DNA from: Cryptomeria japonica
Taxonomy: Eukaryota; Streptophyta; Pinopsida; Cupressales; Cupressaceae
Direction of reading: 5' to 3'
Length of the DNA stretch: 64,000 nucleotides
Assembly: GCF_030272615.1 (NCBI RefSeq)
Contig: NC_081413.1
Span: 21,886,501 to 21,950,500 of the forward strand
Part shown: positions 35,120-44,996 of the stretch, in pieces
Layout: the number at the start of each line of letters is the position of its first letter
Position numbering within the stretch: the first letter of the stretch is position 1
The notes under the pieces: model-generated
Told to the model about the DNA's origin: nothing
The model's input: only the letters and a program-made list of their open reading frames with translations
The model's database searches: none
Position numbers and translations under genes: made by a program

Positions 35120-35664
35120 TTTCTGAACAGGGTAGAAATCCATCAAAACATAACGAAAGGGCATGACTGTAAAAGCTCTGGCAGACATGAATGCAAAAAT
35201 GTGGAAGCATAGACAAAGGCACATGAACTGTTTGACCAGAGGCGTGCTATGATTGCAGGATATGCAGAAAATGCGTTTGATTAAAAGCGTTCAGATACTT
35301 TCAATCGAAAGCGATCGAACAGATGTAAAGATTTGCCAACATCTCCCAGCCTGTGCGAAAATGGGAGCTTTGGAATAGAGTATGGACATTATGAATAAAC
35401 GATGTAGGAATTTTGTCTGCTGGTGTAGCTGCAATTGTCCTGGTAGACATGTATGCAAAATGTATAAGCTTAGACAATGCACGTGAACCGTTTCACAGAA
35501 TACCTCAAAGAAATATGCTCTCACGGAACAGCCTGAATTTGCTAAAAATAGCGTTAGAAACTTTCAATAAGATGCGATTGGCAGGTGTAAAGTTTGGACG
35601 TCAAAATTTGGCATTACCCATGGCCAAATTTAGGATTAACTTAGCAAACTTTAAAACTTATTAG
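35120..35664 (+). pseudogene. PPR gene relic
   Basis: Pentatricopeptide repeat coding is recognisable in pieces: ACAKMGALE (about 35350), then SAGVAAIVLVDMYAKCISLD, AREPFHRIPQRNMLSR (35413-35530) and ALETFNKMRLAGVK (about 35560). These match the PLS-type consensus of a helical pair ending in VDMYAKCG, then ARxxFxxMPxRNVVSW. Intact relatives bind organellar RNA, usually in mitochondria or plastids. Frameshifts and stops break it, and only about two to three repeats remain. It has no start and no C-terminal E or DYW domain. Confidence 0.75.
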
Positions 35665-36927
35665 TGTTACCAGGGATTAGAACATTTAACTTCTTAATGC
35701 TTTGGCAGTGGGGCTTAAAATTTTGTTTTATACAATTATAGTCAACGCTGATAATAGTGTGGTTATGTAGTAAGAATTATTTGTGATGGTTCTAAGTTGA
35801 TTAATATTTAATAAATCTTTCAATCTTTTTGAATAAATAATATTCATAACAAATCATTTTAGAAAGTATGAGATGTTTTAAAAAAATGTGAAGCTTAAAA
35901 GTTAAGAAATTATTTCATTTACATTTGGTCATATGTCCTCTTCCAACTATTCATTATGATATCCTATATCAAGTAGCTAGCATTTATTTAAGTGATTCTA
36001 GAGTATGACAAAGCTAAACCAAAACTTATATTCAATTGCTCATTTTTTTGAGACCAATAAAGTCATTCCATAAAATTAAGGGTAAAACATTTAGCATAAA
36101 TTAATATTTATCGATTTATATTTAGTTGATGACTCATTTTTTGTCTAAATTTTGGTATCTCATCTTTGGATGTTATATGTGATCACAAAAAATAATCCGT
36201 CTACAATTTTTAGAAAGAATAAGTTGCACAAATATAAACTAAAAAATACACATTTGAATGTGAATTGTATGTGTAATTATCTTTCTCCAATTTTAAAAAA
36301 TATTATTTAAAAAGTTTAATAAAAATAGAAACAAATAAAAGCAATCAAATTATATATGATTAAGAATGCCAACAAAAAAGATACAAGCAAGTGGCTAATT
36401 AATGAGTGATGTATAATAAAATAGATGACCCAACTAACCTATTGAATTCATATTCAAAGACCCCACTGTTTAGATTGAACCTAAAATTTTGAAGGAGTTG
36501 ATTAATAAATGGTAGATAACATTGTGGCTATGTAGTAAGGATTATCCCAAAGGAAGAGAAGGGCTACAGTAAAGGGAGATTTGAGGAGCTGTAAAGTTTG
36601 AAAACTAAGAATGTGAAGATTAGATAGGTAAATAATGTAGAGGGAGGGAGGCTTCTGAAAGGCCATGTGATCACAAAATTTTTTGCACGTCCATGTGATT
36701 GATTTGGAAATAAACTACTTTTGTTTTTAGTTTGCAATTAGCAATTGAATGGAAATAGAGCCTTTGTTTTATGTTGTGTGTTTTTTGATTTCTAAGTTGG
36801 TAGGCAGAGTGGGAGAACCATGTCTTGCATCAATAAGGTTTATTTAAACATAAAAGAAATATAAACTGTTTGCAAAGAGAAATCTATTGGGAGAATGTAG
36901 GTCACATATTTAGTGTGGCTAATGCTA
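35665..36927. other. AT-rich spacer, nothing recognised
   Basis: No coding frame, repeat unit or boundary that I can support. Confidence 0.4.
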
Positions 36928-38330
36928 TGTAATGTCCCTTACTAGGAGTAAGCATGTTTCCCATAATTAAACATACATTATCATCCCTTCTCATTCCTTC
37001 ATTAGATTATTGAAAGTAGAGAATAATTAATTATTCATAATACAATTAAGAATTATTAAATTTAGACCTCATCCTTACTTCTTTCCTAACCTTGAAGGAA
37101 GATGAGAATTTGTTGTCATAGGGCACTTGGAAACCAGTCTACAAGTAGGCTCCCTCAAGGTTTTAGGAATTCGTCCATACCCCATCTTGGGATTACCTAT
37201 CTTGTGAAGATTTACTCCGCCTCTCCCTACACACACCAACCTATCTTCTTGAAGGAAACAACGAATTATTAAATACCATACCATTAATATAATAATCTTT
37301 CATTTATTATGAATGCATATATACATAAATACAATTAAGTATAAATCTAATCTCCCTATTATTAACAAATGCAAATATTATTGACAATACTTCTTTATAC
37401 ATCTTGATACTCAAATAAATATAATAATTTATATTATAGTTATATATATTTGATCATCATTCCTAATAGATTGCAAACATAACATATCATAAATGTAAAT
37501 AAGAATATGATCATAAGTAAGCTACAATATACAAATATGTTGTTATGATAATGATAGTATTTAAGTTTGATTTCTTCTTTGATGCAAACTCAGCGTCTTT
37601 TTCCCTAATCTCCTTTAATGCTTGACAATAGTTGTTATTATAAACTGAAGGTATATTTATCTGAGTTCCTTTTCATGATTCCTTCTTCTTAAATGTATAA
37701 TCATTATATATCCTTGAAGTCGATATGTAGAGTCATCCTTGCTTACAAAGGAGGTGGTCATGTTTCATAAGGAGGTGTCTCTTTCTTACTAGTTGTTGTC
37801 CCTTCAAGTCTTCCATTAAATTGTTAATTATTATTAATCTAATTATATCAATTTCATAATCATTCCCCTTTACTCAGTTTTATTCCATTATTATTGTCAA
37901 TATGGTGATCTCTGCTTTTGCTAAATAAAATTATTTCTTTATTAATACCCTAATCACAATCTCATGACATCATTCATTGTGTCAATGTTTAGTAAATTAA
38001 TGTTTGTTTCTTCCTAATAGACCATTGATCCTATGCTCCTTCATTTGTCTATTTCAGTCTTACTAATCTTAATTGCTATTGTAATCATATTAGATCATTA
38101 TCATAATGGTATCATTTATTATAACACTTGCTGATATAATTACATGAAGTCAAGCTTGTTTTTTTAATTAGTTCCTTAATCATGTGTATACATCTCATCT
38201 TATCAATGAGTATATATCACTCTAGCTATAGGTTTTGAATCAAGTGCTTAATATTTGACGGAGCAGAATCACTATTTTTTTTATTTATTTACTTGTCTAA
38301 CAGAGGTTATAAAAAATTATGAAATCTTAA
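36928..38330 (+). other. LTR-like segment, weakly supported
   Basis: It starts TGTAATGTCCCTTACTAGG, a start similar to the solo LTR at 53430 (TGTAATACCC). It contains a less AT-rich block at 37080-37290, with ccttgaaggaag and its near-reverse cttcttgaaggaa at the two ends. I found no second copy, no polypurine tract and no 5-bp target duplication (TGCTA tested), so the element identity and right edge are guesses. Confidence 0.25.
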
Positions 38331-38692
38331 AATTAAGATTATTTTGTTAGTCTATCACCTAGTCAACATCCTACTGGTGTTGGCAGTCTCACTAAGGGGA
38401 TTCCTCATGCTCCCCCTTGTGTTGGTGTTCGAAATGATAGTATTTTGTGGATTGTTGCTCATCAATAAAGGAAAGATCGCTCTTCCTCTTCTTTCCAAAC
38501 TCTTCCTTGATTTGTGGGTGAAACTTCCACCCACCCTTGATGTGGATTATTATTTGCTCTACTTATGTGTTGTAAGTGGGTTATTTTGGCCCTTGTTGTC
38601 AGAGGTTTGTTCTTGATCAGTTGTTTGTAGCCTTTTTGGCTTGTCTTTGTATAGGGTCAACACTCTTATTTGTTGCTTTATTATTCAAAAAC
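38331..38692 (+). mobile_element. Possible 5'-truncated LINE 3' end
   Basis: A GC-richer island ending ccttttggcttgtctttgtatagg...ttgctttattattcaaaaa, the texture of plant L1 3' UTRs. The 90-codon hydrophobic frame at 38344-38616 starts with TTG and is one of three equally open frames, so I do not treat it as a gene. No flanking duplication was found. Confidence 0.35.
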
Positions 38693-40540
38693 ACCTCTAA
38701 AATCAAATATTAGATAATTCATTCTAGTAACCCCCTCAATATCACCATTCCATAAGAGAATTATCATAATATTATTTCTTAAATAATATCATCAAATAGT
38801 ATTAGCTCATAGATGTATTACAAATGAAATGTTACTAATATTAATTATTTCTTTGCTAATTTTTTACCACTTTTTCAAGGGTGCACTATAATTTATTTTC
38901 TTAATCTTTTCTATGATAAATATGATTATATGATTAATCTTTAGTAATATTGCTAAAAATACAATTTTAATTAATGAATAAGGTTATAGGGAGTCACATC
39001 TCTATTTAAATAATGAAAGCAAGAAATTGAATGTGGAGCATCTAGACACTATATAAGATAGACATTAAACCAATAAAACTATGGCATGCAAGGAAATCAT
39101 TTATACCTCACACATAGGCCATAAAACATTAGAGCCATTGTAACATAGGAATGATAAAGCATATTGTCTAGATCAAAACTGTATTTGATTGTGTTTATTT
39201 TTTTTCTTTTCTTTTCATAATAATCTATTGTGCTTTATTTCACTCATCATTTGGATCTATAAGAGGTAGTTAGGATCTTTCATATTTCAAAGAGATGTGG
39301 CCCAAAATAACCCCCATAGAAGGTGGATTCGATTCACATTTAATAAGGGATGAATCTTTCTACATAGTAGGAGGTTATAACAAATTTTCTTATAGTTCAA
39401 TGATATAGAGTTAGCATTCAAACCATCAAGTAACTCAAAGAAGGAAATAATAGACTATTAATAATAAAATTTTGGGGAACAACATCTTTTCCCCATTAAT
39501 TTTGACTATCTAATTTTCATCTATACTTGTGCATTTAATATTAATTTGAACTAAAATCTAATACTTCTAGTAATGCAATAGCATACAATTAGAATAAATA
39601 CCATGTTTAGGTATGGTCTACTACTTTCAAAGAAATGTCAATGTAAAACTCATACAAAATATCAAAATCAACAAGGATGCAAGAAATTTTTTTATTTGTT
39701 AATTAGATGTATTTATGTTTGTAACTAGGAAGCATCCCAATAAATTAACAATTTCTTGAAACCATGAATAAATCCAAAATTAAAAAAGGAGATTTAAAAG
39801 TTGAGCCTAAATATGAAAACAATAAAAGAATTCATACTATAATTGAAATCAAACTAACATAGATTGTACACAAAAATATATTATTTGTATATCAAAAAAA
39901 ATCTATAAAGGACTACATCCAACCTTTGATAGAATTAAAAAACATGAAATTTCTAGGTTATCTTTAGTAAGGGAGCACCGAGTTTTAAATAAATATTTAT
40001 ATTAATAAAAAATGGTATCTTAGTAGCTATAAAAACAATAGATTAAGTCAATAAACAAATTATATTCTCAAAACTCTTTATGACCAACAATGAAAATTGA
40101 GGAAGTACAAGTGTGTGAGGATTAATCTTTATTTTGGGTGATGCTTGCAATAAACCTAATTTGAAAGATGTATTTTATTAATTTAATAATACTTAATAAT
40201 TATTATTAATAATAAATGTATATATTTTAAAATATAAAGCACATATATTTTAAATAATATAATTTATAATAAATTATAAAAAAAATTCTTTAATAAACTA
40301 AGCGCATCAAGCAATATTTTTCTTCATTTGAAAAAACTGAAATAAAACTATGTTAAGGGTTCTTTATAAATATGAAAATTTTAGAAGTAAAAAATAATAC
40401 TTTGAGCAAACTATTTATAATTATCCTCTAATTCTTCCAAATTCCAGAAATAAAAAATAAATAAAAACACTAGAGAACAAAATTTAAAACAAATTTACCA
40501 AGATTTCTTTATATGCAAAAGAAAGGAGGAACGCAAAAAA
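38693..40540. other. AT-rich spacer, nothing recognised
   Basis: 1.8 kb of AT-rich DNA without coding potential or clear repeats. Confidence 0.4.
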
Positions 40541-40542
40541 GA

Positions 40543-40838
40543 CTTAAATCTATCAAACAGTTCACGTTTCTTGTCTATGCTCACACATTTTGCATATATG
40601 TCCTTAAATCTGTCAAACAGTTCACATTTATGGTCTATGCTCACACATTTTGCATATATGTCTGCAATGACATTTTTTGCCTATATCTTCTTTAAAATAA
40701 CTCTTACCATTTATTGGGTGACGAATGTCTATACCCTGTTCCACAGCTTTCACTTACAGGTTAGGTCGAATAAATGTGGTCTAGTTAAATGCTACATTCA
40801 TAGAGTCACCCTTGGCAGAGAGGCTACAACAGGGCGTG
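40543..40838 (-). pseudogene. PPR gene relic with 60-bp internal duplication
   Basis: Read on the minus strand with frame changes it gives AVEQGIDIRH, then DIYAKCVSIDHKCELFDR and, again, DIYAKCVSIDKKRELFDR. These match the PPR consensus DMYAKCG-x3-A-x2-LFDRM. The doubled block is a 60-bp tandem duplication (40543-40602 and 40603-40662). The copia element inserted immediately beside this relic. No intact repeat unit remains. Confidence 0.6.
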
Positions 40839-40843
40839 ACTAC
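40839..40843 (+). repeat. Copia target-site duplication, left
   Basis: ACTAC, repeated at 44992-44996 directly outside the other LTR. Confidence 0.9.
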
Positions 40844-41335
40844 TGTAGAATTTTGAACCTGACCCATCCTCTCTGAACCAACTCATTAGCAAACAATAAC
40901 AGCAAAAAGAAGAAATTGCAAAAAGAAATCACAATTCAGAATAAAAAAACAAATTGCCTTATTTTTTTGGAATTGCACACACCAATATCTTTATTGAAGC
41001 TTAATTAAAAAATTACATAGAGGCTGTATATATAAAGAATTTGCAGCCTAGAAGAATAAATAATAACTGCAGTTCTAAATATATTCCTAGCATTGCATGG
41101 AAAGTTGCTAAGGCTCTCAAACTAAAAAAAGCAAACTACTCCCTAAATTAAGAATACAATAAGTGCATGCACAACATGCTTTATTTACTAAAAACAAATT
41201 CATGCAAAAAAAAAAACTAAAATTAGTCCTTAGGATTAATGCATGTTGGAGTACATGCTTTATTTGCATGAATAAACAAAAAACTATTAACTAAACTAAT
41301 CTAGCTATATGCTAGAGCAGCATCAGTTATCAACA
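40844..41335 (-). repeat. Copia 3' LTR
   Basis: 492 bp, TGTAGAATTTTGAACC...TCAGTTATCAACA on the plus strand, with TG and CA ends. It lies downstream on the element strand. A TATA-like tatatataaag is near 41030. Confidence 0.93.
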
Positions 41336-41347
41336 TACTCCCCCTTG
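41336..41347 (-). promoter_or_regulatory. Copia polypurine tract
   Basis: On the element strand CAAGGGGGAGTA ends exactly at the 3' LTR. This is the usual plus-strand primer site of copia elements. Confidence 0.85.
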
Positions 41348-42192
41348 ATGCTGAGAGGACTGACAATCTTATCTCGTAGTGCTATAAACTGAGCTTTCGC
41401 AACCGCTTTGGTGAATATATCTGCTAGCTGATCCTGGGTGTTGATGTGCTTCAATTTGACATCCTTATTCTGCACCAAATCTCATATGAAGTGATATTTC
41501 AAATCAAAATGCTTTGTTCTGTTGTGTTGAACCGGATTCTTGGCTAACTTGATGGCACTCACATTGTCACAATAAATTACTGTAGGCTGAATTTGTTTTT
41601 CTCCAATTTCTTCCAAAACTTTTCTGAGCCAAAGAGCTTGTGTACCTGTTGAGGTAATTGCAACATACTCTGCTTCTGTAGATGAGAGGGCAACACTACT
41701 TTTCTTTTTTGAGCTCCAGGTAATCAAACCAGAACCAAAAGAAAAACAATTTCCAAATGTAGATTTACGGTCATCCATACTACCTCCCCAATCTGAATCA
41801 CTAAATCCTACTAGATTGAACTTTTCAGAAGAGTAGTAATGAATACCAAAACTTAAATTCCCTTTCACATACCTCAAAATCCTCTTGGCTGCCTTCATAT
41901 GTATTTTAGATGGATTTGTCATATACCTTGAAACAAGTGAAACTGAATAGACAATATTAGGCCTCGTGTGGATTAGAAACATCAAGCTCCCCACAATACT
42001 TTTGTAAGTTGTCTCATCAACTAAATTAGCACCATCATCTCTACATAGCAAATCTCCATGAGCACTTGGAGTGGAAGCAGGGTTACAATCATTCATATTA
42101 AATTTCTTCAACATATCTTTTGCATACTTTGTTTGACAAATAAAAATCTCATCCTTACTTTGATAAACCTCCATTCCTAGAAAATATTTCAT
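41348..42192 (-). pseudogene. Copia RT C-terminal stub and RNase H
   Basis: The frame starts GLMKYFLGMEVYQSKDEIF, the tail of a copia reverse transcriptase after its YVDD block, which is absent. It then runs through GSLMFLIHTRPNIVYSV and the RNase H domain: FSDSDWGGSMDDRKSTFGNC, SSTEAEYVAITS, then YCDNVSAIKLAKNP and HNRTKHFDLKYHF. The catalytic D, E and D equivalents are present. After an early stop at 41482 (Ile-stop where Ile-Arg is usual) the C-terminus continues LVQNKDVKLKHINTQDQLAD and on to the polypurine tract. Confidence 0.92.
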
Positions 42193-43850
42193 TAGACCAT
42201 AAACTCCCCCTTCATCAAAATCACATCCCTTGAGACAATAAGCTTGTTAGTGAGGGGATTATACAATCCATAATCCTTGCTTTTCTCACTATATCCAATA
42301 AAAATACATGACTCACTCTTTGCATCTAACTTCTGTCTATTTTGATCAGGTACATGCACATAAGCCAAACAACCAAAAACTTTGAAATGATTAATATTAG
42401 GCCTTTTACCATACCAAGCTTCATAAGGAGTCATCTTTTCTAGTGCACTAGTGGGACTACGGTTGAGGATGTACACAGTTATAGGAACTGCATCTCCCTA
42501 ATAAGAATTGCTCAATCCCTTGGTTTGTAACATGCACCTTGCCATTTCAACCACAGTACGATTCTTCCTTTCACCTACTCCATTCTGTTGAGGTGTGTAT
42601 GCAGTAGTAAGTTGCCTCTTGATGCCATTAAAATCACAATAACTTTGGAAAGCCTTGGAGCAAAATTCTCCTCCATGATCAGTCCTTAAATATTTGATCT
42701 TGCATGCTTTCTCATTTTCCACAAGGGCTTTAAAATTCTTGAATGTATCCAAGGCTTCATCTCTGGCCTTCAAAGAATATACCCAACAATTTCGTGAGTA
42801 ATCATCAATAAAAGTGATGAAATATGATGACTTACGCAAACTCTTAGTCTGCATAGGACCACATATATCTGAATGAACAAGCTGAAGTGGGTGATGAGCC
42901 CTCCATGCATTGCCCTTTGGAAACTTTTCTCTTGCATGCTTTCCTTTAGCACAACCTTCACAAACCTCCTTGTGTTCCTCAACCTTGGGCAAACCAGAAA
43001 CTAATGCATGTGAGGTTAGAAACTTCAAACTATGAAAATTTAAATGCCCATACCTGAGATGCCATAACCAACTTGAATCCTCATAAGCCATATTTTCCAA
43101 ACTGTTGTTATGTTCACCAAACCTCAAGAAGAACATCCTATTTCTTGTCATAGGAACAACAGTGATCACCCTATTACCCTTATTCTTATCATAGATAGTA
43201 CATGTCTTATTCTCAAAGACTACTTTATAATTTTTCTCACATAGCTGCCCAACACTTAACAAATTGTGCTTCAATTATGGAGTATGATAAATATCATGAA
43301 TACTCTTTATACATTCTTTTGTTTGGACCTCCATAGCTCCTTTGGCAGCAATCTCCAATGATTTATCATCACCAAGCTGGATCTTGGATTTGAAACCTCC
43401 ATCCTTTGTTGAGAACAACTTCTCATTCCCTATCATATGGTTAGAGCATCCAGAATCTAGGTACCAAACATCTTTACTACTATTTTCACCCTTGGCAAAA
43501 GATAAAAATAAGTGATCAGGAGGATTGTCACTACTTTCTTGAGCATAGTTAGCACTTTTACCTTCTTTCAATCTGCATTCTCTTTGAAAGTGGCCATACC
43601 TATTACAATGGTAATATTGAACATTTCTCTTATCAAATCTGCCTCTACCTCTTCCTCTAAAACCACCACTTCCTCTTGAGCCACCTCTTCCTCTACCTCT
43701 TGAAGAATTTTGGCTTTGCCCTTTACCTTGGCCTTGATTGATTTTGGCACTACTACTGCTTGCATCTTCATTTTTTGTGATTAGCAATTTAGAGGAAAAT
43801 GCTTTCTCTACACCTTCTAAAGAATCTTTCAATCTTTCTTCATGAGACAT
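42192..43850 (-). pseudogene. Copia zinc knuckle, protease and integrase
   Basis: In order: an Arg/Gly-rich linker, the knuckle YYHCNRYGHFQRECR with its first Cys replaced by Tyr (about 43600), the protease site WYLDSGCSNHM (about 43470), then, after a TAA at 43275, the integrase zinc domain WHLRYGHLNFHSL...CEGCAKGK. The catalytic core has HSDICGPM, TDHGGEF and QNGVGERKNRTVVEMAR, which supply D, D and E. A TAG follows at about 42495 (NSY*GDAV). After PYEAWYGKRPNINHFKVFGC and SRDVILMKGEF the sequence jumps to the RT stub. Confidence 0.92.
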
Positions 43851-43929
43851 CAGGGATCCAACTAGTTGATCAAACTAAAGTTTTGTCAAATCCTTGTTTT
43901 CTTCTATGATTATTGCTACATGATTCCAT

Positions 43930-44430
43930 CTAGGTGTCAAAGATCTCAACACCTTTTTTTATCAAAACTTCATTGCTTACTATTTCCCCAAGTGTAGCCA
44001 TTGTATTGACCACATCTTTGACTCTGACACAATAATCACTTATACTTTCGGCTTCTTGCATCTTCAAATTCTCGAACTCTCGCTTCAATGTTTGAAGCTT
44101 GACCACTTTAACTTGATCACTACCCTGGTAAGCTTCTTGTAGAGTCTTCCAAGCATCTTTGGTAGTTGTTGCTCCTGCTATTCTTGGAAATAAGCTCTTA
44201 TCAAGAGCTATCTGAATGTGAAACAAAGCTTGAGCATTCTTTTTCCTTGCTTCCTTTCTAGCTATTTTGTCATTGGCTGTAAGGGCATTCCAATCAGTTG
44301 GCTCTTCATAACTTGATTCAATAATCTCCCACAAATCTTTTCCAATCAAAAAGGTCAGCATCTTAATGCACCAATAATCATAATCATTCCCATCAAATTA
44401 TGGAACGGGCATATGGCTAGAATTCGACAT
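43930..44430 (-). pseudogene. Copia gag N-terminal part
   Basis: ATG at 44430 opens MSNSSHMPVP, then a stop where Lys or Gln precedes FDGNDYDYW, the usual copia gag opening. The UBN2-type core follows: LWEIIESSYEEP, AWKTLQEAYQGSDQVK, LQTLKREFENLKMQEAES and ISDYCVRV. The frame is lost in an A-run at about 43945. In the shifted frame, LTPRWNHVAIIIEENKDL and MSHEERLKDSLEG join it to the downstream frame, after one more stop. Confidence 0.88.
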
Positions 44431-44486
44431 GATTAACTTTGGCGAAATTCCAACAATAAAACTTTAACCCAACAACAATTTTATCT

Positions 44487-44498
44487 GCTCTAATACCA
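44487..44498 (-). promoter_or_regulatory. Copia primer-binding site (initiator tRNA-Met type)
   Basis: On the element strand TGGTATTAGAGC lies two bases inside the 5' LTR. It differs at one base from TGGTATCAGAGC, the complement of the plant initiator tRNA-Met 3' end used by most copia elements. Confidence 0.88.
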
Positions 44499-44500
44499 CT

Positions 44501-44991
44501 TGTAGAATTTTGAACCTGACCTATCCTCTCTGAACCAACTGATTAGCAAACAACAACACCAAAAAGAAGAAATTGCAAAAAGAAATCACAATTCAGAATA
44601 AAAAACAAAGTGCCTTGTTTTTTTGGAATTGCACACACCAATATCTTTATTGAAGCTTAATTAAAAAATTACATAGAGGTTGTATATATAAAGAATTTGC
44701 AGCCTAGAAGAATAAATAATAACTGCAGTTCTAAATATATTCCTAGCATTGGATGGAAAGCTACTAAGGCTCTCAAACTAAAAAAAGCAAACTACTCCCT
44801 AAATTAAGAATACAATAAGTGCATGCACAACATGCTTTATTTACTAAAAAAAAATTCATGCAAAAAATAAAACTAAAAATAGTCCTGAGAATTAATGCAT
44901 GTTGGAGTACATGCTTTATTTGCATGAATAAGCAAAAAACTATTAACTAAACTAATCTAGCTGCATGCTAGAGCAGCATCAGTTATCAACA
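44501..44991 (-). repeat. Copia 5' LTR
   Basis: 491 bp, about 96% identical to 40844-41335, with TG and CA ends. It is the promoter LTR on the element strand. Confidence 0.93.
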
Positions 44992-44996
44992 ACTAC
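44992..44996 (+). repeat. Copia target-site duplication, right
   Basis: ACTAC, identical to 40839-40843. Confidence 0.9.

Larger units (their letters stand above)
40844..44991 (-). mobile_element. Ty1/copia LTR retrotransposon, 4.15 kb, internally deleted
   Basis: Both LTRs, the primer-binding site, polypurine tract and a 5-bp target duplication are present, so both ends are exact. The order on the minus strand is LTR, gag, zinc knuckle, protease, integrase, a truncated stub of reverse transcriptase, RNase H, LTR. This is the copia order. The LTRs differ at about 19 positions in 490 (about 96% identical by eye), which makes this the most recent datable insertion in the window. Coding is disabled by stops, a frameshift and loss of the reverse-transcriptase core. 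Confidence 0.95.

Noticed and set aside
36928-38330. A second solo LTR beginning TGTAATGTCCC
   Set aside because: The expected 5-bp flank TGCTA was not found after a CA end within 2 kb, so only a weak LTR-like note was kept.
38344-38616. 90-residue hydrophobic frame that looks like a membrane protein
   Set aside because: It begins with TTG, the other frames are also open, and the region has the texture of a LINE 3' end.
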